64,000 nucleotides of DNA from Calvatia gigantea (Eukaryota; Basidiomycota; Agaricomycetes; Agaricales; Lycoperdaceae), in assembly GCA_025093985.1 (NCBI GenBank), contig JACAAK010000005.1:1302001-1366000 (forward strand), written 5' to 3'. Of the stretch, positions 1-11,365 are shown in pieces. Numbering within the stretch: the stretch's first letter is position 1; each line of letters begins with the position of its first letter. The translations under genes and the position numbers were made by a program. Under the pieces are notes generated by a model. That model worked only from the letters and a program-made list of their open reading frames with translations. It had not been told where the DNA came from and ran no database searches.

Positions 1-3000
1 TCAGGCGCTGTAACTCGGCCTGCCACGCGAGTGATCTCCCGGAGGCACTCCCGCTGGCGGTAGACATGGGCAGACGAAACTGCCTGGAACTTGCCATGGA
101 GCGGCAGACTTGCGTCCGTCGCCATATGGACAATCCCGAGGTCCTCCCTGCACTCCCTAAGGCGCGCGTTGAGAGCATACATATGCTCGGGGTCGGTGTT
201 ACCCTCCGCATTGAGCTTCACCTCCATGAACGACACCTGCTCAGGGTGGCAGTCCATCAGGCGGTATCCGGGTCGATTAATTGAAGCCATAGGCTCAAAT
301 TCCTCGACGAGGTTCACCAGGCTGGCGTCAGCCTGGACTAAGGAGCCCGTAGTCTTCTTGCGAGTCGCAGGAGACATAAGGCCGATAGAGCGAGTGTGCA
401 ATTTAGCAGACCCAGAGTATTCAGGGCTCATAAGGGCCCTGAGAGGATGGTTGGGTGACAGGGTCTTAATCCTGTAGTCCGACCTGACAGCGAGCTTCTG
501 TATGTGAAGCTGGATAGGTATGAGACCCGCGAACGACTCCGCGGCCCCAGTAGGAGCAGTCCGGAAAGCGCCTGTAATCCACAGGGCCGCCCGTCTCTGC
601 ATGACATTCAGACTCTTAAGGGCCGCCTTACAGCGAGAGCCCTTGAAGAACCAGAGTTTGAAGCCATACGTCGCAATGGGAACGACACACGACCGATAAA
701 GGAGGCGCTTCTGCATAGGCCGCAAGCCCCTCGTAGAATTACCAAGCATCTTCATGGCTTTCACCGTGGAGAGTGCTTTAGTAGAATAATAACGAACGTG
801 CTCCTTGAAGGTAAGGGCACGGTCGAAGTAGAAGCCCAAATACCTCCAATAAGGCTTGGGCTGGAGCGGCGTATCACCAGTGAACGGGGCAAAGCCCAGG
901 TCTATTGGTGGATTATCATCCCCGTGCTTACGGGAGAAGTGAAAGACCTCAGACTTGTCATGTTCAAGTACCAAGGCGAAGCGCTCAAAGAGCCTGAATA
1001 TAATACCATACGCCTCCTTAAGAGCCGCAAGGTTAGATTCCCAGTCTTTCGACTGGGCAATGATGGTGCCATCATCGACATATGACAGAAGAGTCGTCCC
1101 CAGACGAGACGCCTCCCTGTCGAAAAGCCACATTAGCGGAGCTATGTATAAGGCTGACAGGACGGGAGAGAGGGCAGATCCCTGCCCTACCCCCACATCC
1201 GATGGAAATGGCTCGGACTTGAAAGAGTCCCAACAGTACTGGGTCTTCCGTCCTACCAGGTAGTGCGCAAAGAACTCAACCAACTCAGGGGCGAATCCTT
1301 GCTTGCGGAGTATTGCCACCAGCATATCATGGTGCAACGATGGAAAGAACTGCACTATGTCAAATGCCACAACACTAGTCCTGAGGCCCTTGGCCCAACC
1401 CGCTCTTACGATGTGGGTCAGCATCAGGCCAGCATCCTCAGTGGATCGTTGGATCACACCTCCGAGCTGATTAGGGTGAAAGACTCCAAATTTGACAGAG
1501 TCAAACTGGAGCCTAGTCGCGATCATTTTCTCAAACAGCTTGCCAAGCGTGTTGAGAAGAACAATAGGCCTAAAGGCCTTGGGTGTAGAGTATGCAGGCT
1601 TACCCGGTTTAGGGATAATAACCGACATAGATTCTTTGAAATACTCTGGCCAGCAACCTAAACGAATACAGGCGCTAGCTAGACGTACGAAGACCGGCAG
1701 GGCATCCCCAAGCACGATCTGTTTGAGCATCCTCCACGTAACGTGGTCGGGGCCCGGCGCTGAAACCTTAGAACAGGCAGACAGAGCGTCCACCAGTTCC
1801 TTGGCTGAGAAGTCCACCCACTCCCGCCGTGTTAGCGTAGGGAGCGGATCAATAACAGGGGTATCACACTCACGCCCGGAAGTAGAGTTGTAAGTACCGT
1901 GAAGGGCCTCCCAGAGGGAGTCCATAGTGTGACAAGGCTCCCCCTGGTAGGAGATAGCCTCGCATGCGGGTAACTTGCGCGCCTTGTGTTAAGCGCAGGT
2001 CACGCAGGTGAGACGACCGGAGTCTAGACGCCCGGAATGATGCGTGGATGTGGACGAAGGTGGACGAAGCGGGCGAACTCGGGAGGACCGTGGCTTCAAC
2101 GTATGTGTTGCGCCCTCCTGCCGACGAGTGGTCCTAACTTCAGAATAAGGGACGAGGGCAGAGTCAGAGGCGGAGACAGAGACAGAGACAGAGGTAAGAT
2201 AGAAGTAGCGTATCGCTAAGTAGATTTCAGACTGAGGATTACAGGCGAAGTAGCTACGGTTTATATACGCGAGGAAGTGTGGTTCTACAAAAGGAAACTA
2301 CTACGACTTCAGGTGCGGGCCAGGTATGGCCGCTAGATAAAAACACCGGGAATGCAGCTAGCTAAAAGGAATAAGGTGAAACAGGAACGATATGAACGGT
2401 AAAAGGGATTGCAAGGGAAATGGGAGTAGGTATGACGACCGGAGAAATGTACAAGGAGGATAATCGGAAATTAACGTCAGACATAATAGTAAGAATGGAG
2501 AGCGGGGGAGACGGGGGAGAGCGGGTGAGAGCGAATGATAAATAAAATATAAAGTATAGTCCGGGTAAGAGCGGGTGAAGCGGGTGAGCGCGTGTACGGG
2601 TTGTGACACCTTGACCCATTCCATAAGGTCCCAAGGGCGCTTGTTGGTTTCAGCAATCTCTTCGATCTTCTCATCAAAGAACTTGCATTTCTTAGACGCC
2701 ACAACGCGTCGAAATGCCTTCCAGTCCGCAGGGTCCGAGGAATCCCTGTGGGCCTGAAGGGCGACACTGCAATCCTCATCCCACCAGGGTTGAGACTTTG
2801 CGGATATGTGCACCTCCACAGTGTGGCGATGCCATGCTGCAGAGAACACCGACCCAATAGCCGATGCCAGGACGTTAACATCCCGCGCTGAGGTAAGGGG
2901 ATGATCCCGAAGACCATACACCCCTTCTCTGATCTCATCCAGGAACTGCAATTCCGCAGTCGCTGCTGAGTTCTTGGGAAATGCCCTTCTGACATTGGTG

Positions 3001-3782
3001 ATGTCTTCAGGGCGGATAGGGATCGTGACAGACAGCGGATGGTGGTCCGATGGGCCTGTCAGATCTGATCTGATCTGGGGACGCACGATGCACCACCTGA
3101 GATCGGAGATAAAGATCAGATCAATCACCGATTGGCGTTTGGTCGGATCTCGAGGTACATGAGTAGAGGCCCTGGAATCTGGCAACCAGATCCCAAGGCC
3201 GAGGTCGTCGGCAGCTTCAAGAAGCTGCTGGGCGGGTCGGTGGTGATGCGGGACGCCATCGTCCCACTCACGCGAATGGCAATTGAAATCGCCCCCCATG
3301 TAGTGAATCTGGGGTAGAGAATCACGCTTCTCGTAGAGAAGTTTGATCGCAGTGTGCTCATCATCAGAATAAACATTCATGAAATGGCGTTCGCGGCCGT
3401 GATTGAAGATGGTGAGAACCATCACATCCCGGTGGTCAATGAGGTCCCGCCTAAGCGAGGGCCTCAGTCTCTTGATCCGTGTGTGGACAAACGCCATGAC
3501 ATGCGGTCGATCTCGCTCCTCCGCAGTGGAGGCCGGCCTCACCATATATAACCACTCAGGGTGCTTAGGTGCTCCGATGACAGGCTCACCCTCGGCGTCG
3601 AGCGTCAAGGGGGCAGACCTAATCGTTCGCCAGGGTGGTTCCTGGACGAAGATGATGTCGAAGTTGTCTTTTTCAGACTCTAGCAATGTGTCCAATAACG
3701 TATAGTTCTTCGCTACGTTAAATGACAAAATACGTAATCTACCCTTCACGAAACGCTTCAACTCATCAGGCTCGGGGTTCAT
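1..3782 (-). pseudogene. LINE ORF2: APE endonuclease, reverse transcriptase, RNase H; split by a solo LTR
   Basis: Starts at the ATG at 3782 (MNPEPDEL). Residues about 15-230 are an exonuclease-endonuclease-phosphatase domain with FVQEPPW, GGDFNCHSREWDD and SDHHPLS motifs, which nick the target DNA. The RT follows, with the catalytic YVDD near 1066-1092, and the RNase H region is just entered at base 1. The frame is open from 3782 to 2609 and from 1986 to 1; the 622-bp LTR between introduces a stop at 2358. Removing the LTR and one copy of its 5-bp duplication restores the frame (WVK to ARKL), matching the empty site in copy 2. The ATG overlaps an older ORF1 stop as ATGA. Without the LTR this copy could be nearly intact. 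Confidence 0.9.
1987..2608 (-). mobile_element. Solo LTR inserted in LINE ORF2 (622 bp, TSD CAAGG)
   Basis: On the minus strand it begins TGTCACAACC and ends CGCTTAACA, with the 5-bp direct repeat CAAGG (CCTTG on the plus strand) at 1982-1986 and 2609-2613. The orthologous stretch of LINE copy 2 (around 9105-9120) lacks it, which proves insertion. A TATATAAACC box near 2260 supports minus orientation. It contains a short GAGACA repeat around 2166-2192. CpG-rich, so recent. The parent element is not in the window. Confidence 0.88.
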
Positions 3783-3811
3783 TGTGCGGATGCTGAATTG
3801 TTATCAGCGGA

Positions 3812-5602
3812 TCATGACGCCATCCTTGAGAGACAACGTTCACTCACCTTTCTATAGTGCTCTTTGATCCACTCGGCCTCATACCGGTGGCGCCAAAGTT
3901 GGCACGAATGGGAGTCGGCGCGGTGTTCACCACCGCAGTTGAGACACTTGAATTTATGGGGACACAGCTGTCCCTCGGGGGTAGCCTTGTTGAGATCCTT
4001 CGGATGACAACAACCGGCGACAGCGCAGTGGTTCTCAGCAGTGTGAGGCCCAGCGCAGATAGGGCATCTGTTCGACCGAGATCGACAGATAGCAGTGGGG
4101 TGGCCCCAGTACCAGCAGCGCTGACACCAGGGGACCCCGGTACGGGCAGACGCCTGCTGCACACGGCAGGAGTGCGTTCCAATCTGGACGGTGCGCCCTA
4201 CGAGACGCTTCATCCGAGTGCCGGTTTTGGAGTCGGCTAGGTCGAGCCAAGCTGTGCAAGTGTCAGAGCTGGCGGAATTGCGCAAGATGCGCGGGGTATG
4301 AGACAGCATGGCGAAGTCCTCGCGATGCAGAGACTTCGACAGATGGCCCAGGAGACGTTCGACAGTCATGGCTTTGCGGCCAAGCTCGTCGATAAAGGGG
4401 ATATCCACGATCCTAATGTAGGACGTGGAATCGGGGACACGGAGCTGGAGCTTAACGCCCTCAGCGACCGCCTTATGAGCCCACTCGTCGATGATGGCGA
4501 CATCCTTTGGGGTGGGGGCGAAATTGGTGAGCAACGACCAGGAATTGGCCGTGCTCGAGCGAACCGACTCGATCCTGCAGCGGATGCGAGCCTGCACAAG
4601 GCCTCTGTTGATAACATCAACAAAGTGGTTAGTTTGAGGGCGGGGGGCACCTTCCGGCACAGCGACCGCAGTCATGAGGAGTTGTCGACGGTTGGGGCCA
4701 GCCGTGACATTGTCGGGGCGCTTGGACTTGCCTTGCGCCGAGGGTTCAGCCTCACGAGCCATAGCTACAACTCGTTTGGGCTCAAGCTCTGGGAAAGACT
4801 GCGCGATGCGCACAGCCGTGACCACAGGGATCTGGGCAGACTTGCCCTTACCAGAGGAGGATAGCGTCTGCGCGTACGAGGACGGCACCGCCTTCTTCTT
4901 CTTGGTGATGTTGAGAGGGCGCACCGGACCAGGTTGGACCGGTGCACTCCTCCGTTGTTGCTGCAGGGCAAGGCGTTTTGCCTCTGCGTTCTTTCGGATC
5001 GACTCGACAAGGTCCCGCTCGCGACGAGCAGGACGGATGGGCTGAAACGGAGGTGGTGGTACGGGAGCTCTAACCGGCTTCGATCTGCCGGATCTAGGCG
5101 TGGAGCCTCCCATATCAGCGTCGACATCGCCCGAGCCAGATGGCTGAGGCGGGGGAGTAGCTCTCCTGTCAGGCAGGGGACGAGCGTAGCGAGAGGCAAT
5201 GTTGGCCACAGCATGACCCCCGAGCCAACTTGGATTAGACTGACCAGTTGGAGACCGATCCAACCAGCCATTGTTAGACAGGGACTGGACAAACGCCAAG
5301 GCAGCGCCCAGTACCACTGTGGTGGATTCCGCACTGAGCGGCATAGCATGCACGGACCTGAACCAGGAGGACAGGTTATGCAGGGATTCGGCTGCGCCTT
5401 GGACGTCCACAGCGAGGTGTTCTTCGTCACCTGCCAACGCCGCTACGGATGGAGCATACTCCAAATCACCAAACGACTCCACTGACATATCTCTGCCAGC
5501 GGAGCTCCCAGGGGGATCGGTGGCGATCGCAGAAGCAGCAGCCCCGGGGGCCATTACCTCGTCCTTGTCATCGTTGAAAGAGTCCGCCATCTCCATTGGC
5601 AC
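3812..5602 (-). CDS. LINE ORF1, gag-like nucleic-acid-binding protein
   Basis: 596 codons without internal stops. The N-terminal ~330 residues are Pro/Ser/Arg-rich and look disordered. The C-terminal part carries three cysteine-histidine knuckles in a row: CQRCWYWGHPTAIC, CPICAGPHTAENHC and CLNCGGEHRADSHSC. ORF1 proteins of this kind coat LINE RNA and form the RNP with ORF2. The present stop is TGA in a TCATGA context where copy 2 has TCACAA, so both probably derive from TCACGA. The ancestral ORF1 would then run eleven codons further to a TGA that overlaps the ORF2 start. The start is the first ATG of the open frame. Confidence 0.88.
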   Translation of the reverse strand: MPMEMADSFNDDKDEVMAPGAAASAIATDPPGSSAGRDMSVESFGDLEYAPSVAALAGDEEHLAVDVQGAAESLHNLSSWFRSVHAMPLSAESTTVVLGAALAFVQSLSNNGWLDRSPTGQSNPSWLGGHAVANIASRYARPLPDRRATPPPQPSGSGDVDADMGGSTPRSGRSKPVRAPVPPPPFQPIRPARRERDLVESIRKNAEAKRLALQQQRRSAPVQPGPVRPLNITKKKKAVPSSYAQTLSSSGKGKSAQIPVVTAVRIAQSFPELEPKRVVAMAREAEPSAQGKSKRPDNVTAGPNRRQLLMTAVAVPEGAPRPQTNHFVDVINRGLVQARIRCRIESVRSSTANSWSLLTNFAPTPKDVAIIDEWAHKAVAEGVKLQLRVPDSTSYIRIVDIPFIDELGRKAMTVERLLGHLSKSLHREDFAMLSHTPRILRNSASSDTCTAWLDLADSKTGTRMKRLVGRTVQIGTHSCRVQQASARTGVPWCQRCWYWGHPTAICRSRSNRCPICAGPHTAENHCAVAGCCHPKDLNKATPEGQLCPHKFKCLNCGGEHRADSHSCQLWRHRYEAEWIKEHYRKVSERCLSRMAS

Positions 5603-6008
5603 AGGAGAGGGGGAGGTAGCACGAGAGGGAGCACGGGACCGAGGTCGGGCGGTTCCACTCGAGGAGGTTGATGATGGCGGCCGTGCCGTAATCGGTACAG
5701 CGGCGTATCATTGGCGCGTGCCCTCCCCAGAGGAAGCCTGGGTCGAGGCGCGGGTTTGGTAGCGGGGTTGTGGCTGCTGGGAGCCCACACCCAGGATACG
5801 AGCGATCGGGTCAGGGGACGATTGCGGCGGGACCGGGTCGTCAGCCCACAGGTCGTTTGATGAGCTGGGTGGCCTGCGGCTCATACCAGCGAGTATATCA
5901 GCAACTAGGGACGTGCCCTAGCCAAGCGTTGGGGTTGTGGTGTATTCGATGCGACTAGACTACAGTAACCGCCCCGTTGATGGTGGTGGTTGCTGTGATG
6001 TGAAGAAG
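5603..6008. other. LINE copy 1 5' UTR/upstream and junction with an opposing LINE tail
   Basis: About 400 bases between the ORF1 start of the minus-strand LINE and the plus-strand LINE tail. It is GC- and CpG-rich, like the LINE. It presumably holds the 5' UTR and internal promoter of copy 1; I find no specific motif. The exact 5' end is unclear. Confidence 0.5.
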
Positions 6009-6488
6009 GGCTACCCTGCCTACTGTGTTGCCCTTGATCGGGGCTGGGCTGATACCCTTTCACTTGGGAAGTTGGGGGTAAGGCGGCTCCAAGTGGGGGC
6101 TCCTTGTGCCGGCTCTCCTGACTACACCTGTCCCCTCTCGGGCACTCGGCTGCTGCTGCCGCTGGGCCCGCCACTTGTGGGATGATCAGGGCACTGCCGC
6201 GGAGCGGCGGTGCGTCACTGGGTGTACACCACAAGACCTGGGCAACTGGGTCTTCTTCAGTGTGATGGGCATTTCGGGGAACCGGGGGATTTGGCAAGTA
6301 AGGGGTGGTCTGGTCTGGTCTGGGTTAGCACTTGGGTTGGGTTGGGCTGCTTCTGAACAGTAGATTACTCTTAACTCATCGGACCTTGTAGTTGGGGCTT
6401 TGTACTTAGCTACACGCGGACTGCGATCGGGCACCGCGTTATAAATTGGCGCAAGCCATGATTTAAAAAAAAAAAAAAAAAAAAAAAA
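6009..6488 (+). mobile_element. 5'-truncated LINE 3' tail with poly(A) (T1)
   Basis: Matches the 3' UTR downstream of LINE copy 3 (14332-14823) over its length and ends in ATTT followed by 24 A residues (6465-6488). No coding part is left; this is the usual product of incomplete target-primed reverse transcription, or a SINE that borrows the LINE tail. It lies head to head with LINE copy 1. It retains many CpGs, so it is fairly recent. Confidence 0.8.
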
Positions 6489-6652
6489 GTTCTATAATCC
6501 AACTACTAGACTCACTAGGATCTCAGAACATGCTGATTTTGATGAAAGGTACTTTCCTGGACTGTCTAGAGGAAAAATGAATGCTATACCTCCATTTTCT
6601 AACCCCTCACCTTCCCCTGAAACTCCTTCACCTTCTATTCCTTCCAACTTGT
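6489..6652 (+). pseudogene. Copia pol fragment trapped between poly(A) and poly(T)
   Basis: Encodes part of the hinge after integrase (FPG, SRG, then a Pro/Ser-rich PSPETPSPS stretch). The right part is nearly the same as 11373-11447 in the larger Copia fragment, so both derive from the same region of one Copia family. It is bounded on the left by the A-run of T1 and on the right by the T-run of T2. Confidence 0.7.
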
Positions 6653-7192
6653 TTTTTTTTTTTTTTTTTTTTTTTAAATTCATGGCTTGCGCCAATTTAT
6701 AATACAGTGCCTGATTGCAGTCCATGTGCAGCCAAGTACAAAGCCCCAACTACAAAGTTCAATGAATTAAGAGTAAGCTATGTTCATGAGCAGCCTAACC
6801 CAGTCCAAGCAGTTGCCCATCCAAACCGACCCAGACCACTCCCTACTTATAAACTACCCTGGTCGCCCAAAATGCCCATCACACTGAAGAAGACCCAGTT
6901 GCCCAGGTCTTGTGGTGTACACCCAGTGATGCACTGTCACGCTGTGATGGTGCCCTGATCATCCCTCAAGAGGCGGACCCAGCAGCAACGGCGGCTGAGT
7001 GCTCTCAGGGGGATAGGTGTAGTTAGGAGAGCCAGCACAAGGAGCCTCCACTTGGAGCCGCCTTACCCCCAACTCCCCAGACAAGAGGGTATCAGCCCAG
7101 TCCAGACCCAGAACAGCCCAGTGAACAGGGTAGCAACTTGAAGCATCGCCTAAACGACACCCAAGAAAATGGATTAGCAGGATGAACCCGCA
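6653..7192 (-). mobile_element. 5'-truncated LINE 3' tail with poly(A) (T2)
   Basis: Reverse-oriented copy of the 3' UTR seen at 14270-14823. The poly(A) appears as a T-run at about 6653-6675. Its 5' limit reaches the sequence equivalent to about 14268, slightly longer than T1. It abuts LINE copy 2 ORF1 directly at about 7192. CpG loss is moderate. Confidence 0.8.
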
Positions 7193-7942
7193 CCATGCAT
7201 GGTCCCTGCTCACTAACTACGCTCCCACTCCGAAGGATGTTGCCATCATCGATGAGTGGGCTCACAAGGCGGTGGCTGAGGGTGTTAAGCTCCAGCTCTG
7301 TGTCCCCAACTCCATGTCCTATATTAGGATTGTGGATATCCCTTTTATCAATGAGCTGGGCCACAAGGCCATGACTGTCAAATGTCTCCTGGGCCACCTC
7401 TCAAAGTCTCCGCACTGTGAGGACTTCGCCATGCTGTCCCATACCCCGCGCAGCTCTGACACGTACATAGCCTGGCTTGACCTAGCCGATTCCAAGACTG
7501 GCACCCGGATGAAGTGCCTGGTAGGGCGCACTGTCCAAATCAGAACCCACTCCTGCCACATACAGCAGGCTTCTGCCTGTACCAGGGTCCCCTGGTGTCA
7601 GCGATGCTGGTACTGGGGCCACCCCACTGCTATCTATTGGTCCTGCTTGAACCAATGCCCTATCTGTGCTGGGCCTCACACTGCTAAGAACCACTGCACT
7701 GTCGCCGGCTGTTGTCATCCTAAGGATCTCAACAAGGCTACCCCAGAGGGACAACCGTGTCCCCACAAATTCAAGTGTCTGAACTGTGGTAGTGACCACC
7801 ATGCAGACTCCCACTCCTGCTAACTTTGGTGTCACCAGTATGAGGCCGAGTGGGTCAAAGAGTATTATAGAAAGGTGAGTGAACGTCATCTCTCAAGGAT
7901 GGCATCACAATCTGCTGATAACACATCAGCATTTGCGCAATG
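7193..7942 (+). pseudogene. LINE copy 2 ORF1, C-terminal half
   Basis: Aligns with the second half of copy 1 ORF1 from WSLLTNYAPT to the ORF2 start. All three zinc knuckles are recognisable. One in-frame TAA (7820-7822) stands where copy 1 has CAG or CAA. Arg residues of copy 1 are replaced here by Cys, His, Trp or Gln in many places, the products of CGN becoming TGN or CAN. ORF1 ends at a TGA that overlaps the ORF2 ATG (ATGA at 7940-7943), which is the probable ancestral arrangement. The N-terminal half is missing. Confidence 0.85.
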
Positions 7943-10900
7943 AACCCCGAGCCTGATGAGTTGAGGCATTTCGTGAAGGGTAAAATACATATATTGTCAT
8001 TTAACATAGCAAAGAATTATGCATTATTGGACATATTGCTAGAATCTGAAAAAGATAACTTCGACATCATTTTTGTCCAGGAACTGCCCTGGTGAACGAT
8101 AAGATCTGCCCCCTCAATGCTTGATGCTGAGGGTGAGCCTGTCATCGGAGCACCTAAGTACCCTGAGTGGTTGTATATGGTGAGGCTGGCCTCCTCTGTG
8201 GAGGAACAAGATTGTCCGTGTGTTATGGCTTATGTCTATATGTGGATTAAGAGACTGAGGCCCTCGCTTAGGTGGGACCTTATTGATCACCAGGATGTGA
8301 TGGTCATCACCATCTTCAACCATGGTCAGGAGTGCTACTTCATGAATGTTTATTCTGATGATAAGCACACTGTGATTGGGCTTCTCTATGAGAAGTGTGA
8401 TTCCTTACCCCAGATGTATTACATGGGAGGCGATTTTAATTGTCATTCGCATGAGTGGGATGACAATGTTCCACATCACCACTGACCTGCTCAGCAGCTC
8501 ATGGAGGCTGCCGATGACCTCAGCCTTGGGATCTGGTTGCCAGATTCCAGGGCTTCTACTCATGTACCTCAAGATCTGACCAAGAACCAATCGGTGATTG
8601 ATCTGATCTTTATCTCCGATCTTAGGTGGTGCATCACGCATCCCCAGATCAGATCAGATCTGACAGGCCCATCAGACCATCATCCGCTGGCTGTCGTAAT
8701 CCCTATCCGCCCTGAAGACATCACAAATGTCAGAAGGGCATTTCCCAAGAACTCGGCAGTGACTGTAGAATTGTGGTTCCTGGATGAGGTCAGAGAAGGG
8801 GTGTATGGTCTTTGGGATCATCCCCTCAATTCAGCACAGGATGTTAATGTCCTGGCATTGGCTATTGGGTCAGTGTTCTCTGCAGCGTGGCACCACCACA
8901 CTGTGGAGATGCACATATCTGCAAAGTCTCAGCCCTGGTGGGATGAGAATTGCAAGGTCACCCTTCAGGCTCACAGGGGTTCCTTGGACTCTGCAGACTG
9001 GAAGGCATTTCGACGTGTTGTCACATCTAAGAAGCGCAAGTTCTTCGATGAAAAGATCGAGGAAATTGCTGAGACCAACAAGCACCCCTGGGACCTAATG
9101 GAGTGGGTCAAGGCACACAAGTTGCCTGTGTGCGAGGCTATCTCTTATCGGGGCGAGCCTTGTCACACTATGGACTCCTTGTGGGAGGCCCTTCACGGTA
9201 CCTACAACTCTGCCTCTGGGCAGGAATGTGATATCCCCATCATTGATCTGCTCCCTACGCTTCTGTGGCAGGAATGGGTAGACTTCTCGGACAAGGAGCT
9301 GGTGGACACGCTGTCTGCCTGCTCCAAAGTCTCTGCACCGGGCCCCGACCACATTACATAGCGGATGTTCAAACAGATTGTGTTAGGGGATGCCCTGCTA
9401 GTCTTTGTACATCTAGCTAGTGCCTGCATTCGCCTAGGCTGCTGGCCAGAGTACTTTAAGGAATCCATGTTGGTTATTATCCCTAAACTGGGTAAGCCTG
9501 CATACTCCACACTCAAGGCCTTTAGGCCCATTGTTCTTCTCAACACACTGGGCAAGCTGTTTGAGAAAATGATCATGACTAGGCTCCAGTTTGACTCTGT
9601 CAAATTTGGGGTCTTTCATCCTAACCAGCTCAGGGGTGTGATCCAGAGGTCTACCGAAGATGCTGGCCTGATGCTAACCCACATTGTCAGAGCGGATTGG
9701 GCTAAAGGCCTCAGGACTAGCATTGTGGCATTTGACATAGCACAGTTCTTCCCTTCATTGCACCACAATATGTTGGTAGTGATACTCCACAAACAAAGAT
9801 TCGCCCCTGAGTTGGTCAGATTCTTTGTGCACTACTTGGTAGGACGGAAGACCCAGTATTGCTGGGATTCTTTCAAGTCTGAGCCTTTGCCATCGGATGT
9901 AGGGGTAGGGCAGGGGTCTGCTCTTTCTCCTGTCCTCTCAGCCTTCTACATAGCCCCGCTTATGTGGCTTTTCAACAGGGAGGCATCACGTCTTGGGATA
10001 ACTCTTCTGTCATATGTTGATGATGGCACCATCATTGCCCAGTCCAAGGACTGGAAATCTAACCTTGTGGCTCTCAAAGAGGCATATGGTATTATATTTT
10101 GGCTCTTTGAGCGTTTCACCTTGGTACTTAAGCACGACAAGTCTGAGGTATTTCACTTCTCCCATAAGCATAGGGATGATAATCCGCCTATTGACCTGGG
10201 CTTTGCCCCATTCATTGGCAATATGCCACTTTGGCCCAAGCCCTATTGGAGGTACTTGGATTTCTATTTTGACCATGCCCTTATATTTAAGGAGCATGTT
10301 CGGTACTACTCTACCAAGGCTCTTTCTACGGTGAAAGCCATGAAGATGCTTGGTAATTCTACAAGGGGCTTGCGGCCTATGCAGAAGCGCCTCCTCTATC
10401 GGTCTTGTGTTGTTCCTATTGCAACATATGGCTTCAAACTTTGGTTCTTCAAGGGGTCCCGCTGCAAGGCGGCCCTCAAAAGCCTCAATGTCATGCAGAG
10501 ACAGGCAGCCCTGTGGATCACAGGTGCCTTCCAGACTGCTCCTACAGGGGCCGCAGAGGCATTCACGGGTCTCATACCCATCCAGCTTCATATACAGAAG
10601 CTTGCTACTAGGTCAGATTACAGGATTAAGACCCTGTCACCTAATCATCCTTTTAGGGCTCTTATGAGCCCTGAGTACTCTGGGTCTGCTAATTTGCATG
10701 CCCGCTCTGTTGGTCTTATGTCTCCTGCTGTTCGCAAGAAGACTAATGGCTCATTGATCCAGGCTGATGCCAACCTGGTGAACCTTGTCAAAGAGTTCAA
10801 GCCTATGGCTTCGATTAATTGGCCCGGGTACTGCCTGATGGATTGCCACCCTGACCAGGTGTCATTCATGGAGGTGAAGCTCAATGCGGAGGGAAATATC

Positions 10901-11365
10901 GACCCTGCACATATGTATGCTCTCGATGTGCACCTTAGGGAGTGCGGGGAGGATCTCAGGATTGTCCATATGGCGACGGACACTAGTCTGCCACTGCATG
11001 GCAAGTTCCAGGCAGTTTCATCTGCCTATATCTATCGCCAACACCAGTCCCTTTGGGAGATTACTCGTGTGGCTGGCCAGGTTACAGCACCGGATGCTGA
11101 ACTTATGGCTATTGTGCTCAGTGTTCATTTTGCTCTTAAGCAGGATGGCATCAGGCTTATATGCGTCTTCACTGATTCTATTGCATCAGCAAAGCTTGCA
11201 GTTGATCCATCCATGCACTCCGGGCAGATACTGTCCCAGGGAGTGTGTGTGGTGCTTAAACAATGGCTCTCTGGGGATTCCTAGAGAGGCATTGAGTTCC
11301 TCGCTGTCCCTTTTTCCGAGAAGTGGGAGTTCCATCATGCTATTCACCGGCATGTCACCTCATTC
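7940..11365 (+). pseudogene. LINE copy 2 ORF2 (APE, RT, start of RNase H)
   Basis: Collinear with copy 1 ORF2. The APE domain (FVQELPW, GGDFNCHSHEWDD, SDHHPL), the whole RT with catalytic YVDD near 10013-10024, and the RNase H start (FTDSIASAKLAVD) are present. Stops: a TGA after FVQELPW, a TGA at 8485, a TAG at 9359, a TAG at 11282. Most are explained by C-to-T or G-to-A. It lacks the solo LTR of copy 1, so it is the empty-site control. It breaks off near 11365 at a junction with Copia sequence. Confidence 0.88.

Larger units (their letters stand above)
1..5990 (-). mobile_element. Non-LTR retrotransposon (LINE) copy 1, 3' end outside window
   Basis: Two ORFs in LINE order on the minus strand: a gag-like ORF1 with zinc knuckles, then an ORF2 with APE-type endonuclease, reverse transcriptase and the start of RNase H. 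The 3' end and poly(A) lie left of base 1. The 5' end is not sharply defined; it lies between the ORF1 start and the opposing LINE tail that begins near 6009. CpG is abundant and the frames are largely open, so this is the youngest LINE copy here. A gag-like ORF1 plus APE plus RNase H fits fungal Tad1-like or I-like LINEs; the clade is an inference. Confidence 0.9.

Noticed and set aside
1987..2608. A spliceosomal intron in LINE ORF2 (GT start, CTTAAC branch-like motif, AG end are present)
   Set aside because: The ends are TG...CA with a 5-bp duplication, there is a TATA box inside, it is much longer than usual fungal introns, and the sister copy lacks it. A solo LTR explains everything.
4298..5485. 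Long plus-strand open frames over the LINE ORF1
   Set aside because: They lie antisense to a clear zinc-knuckle ORF and carry no recognisable domain; they are shadows of a GC-rich gene.
6465..6488. Poly(A) runs as sequencing artefacts
   Set aside because: All three runs follow the same ATTT end of the same LINE 3' UTR, as expected for target-primed reverse transcription.
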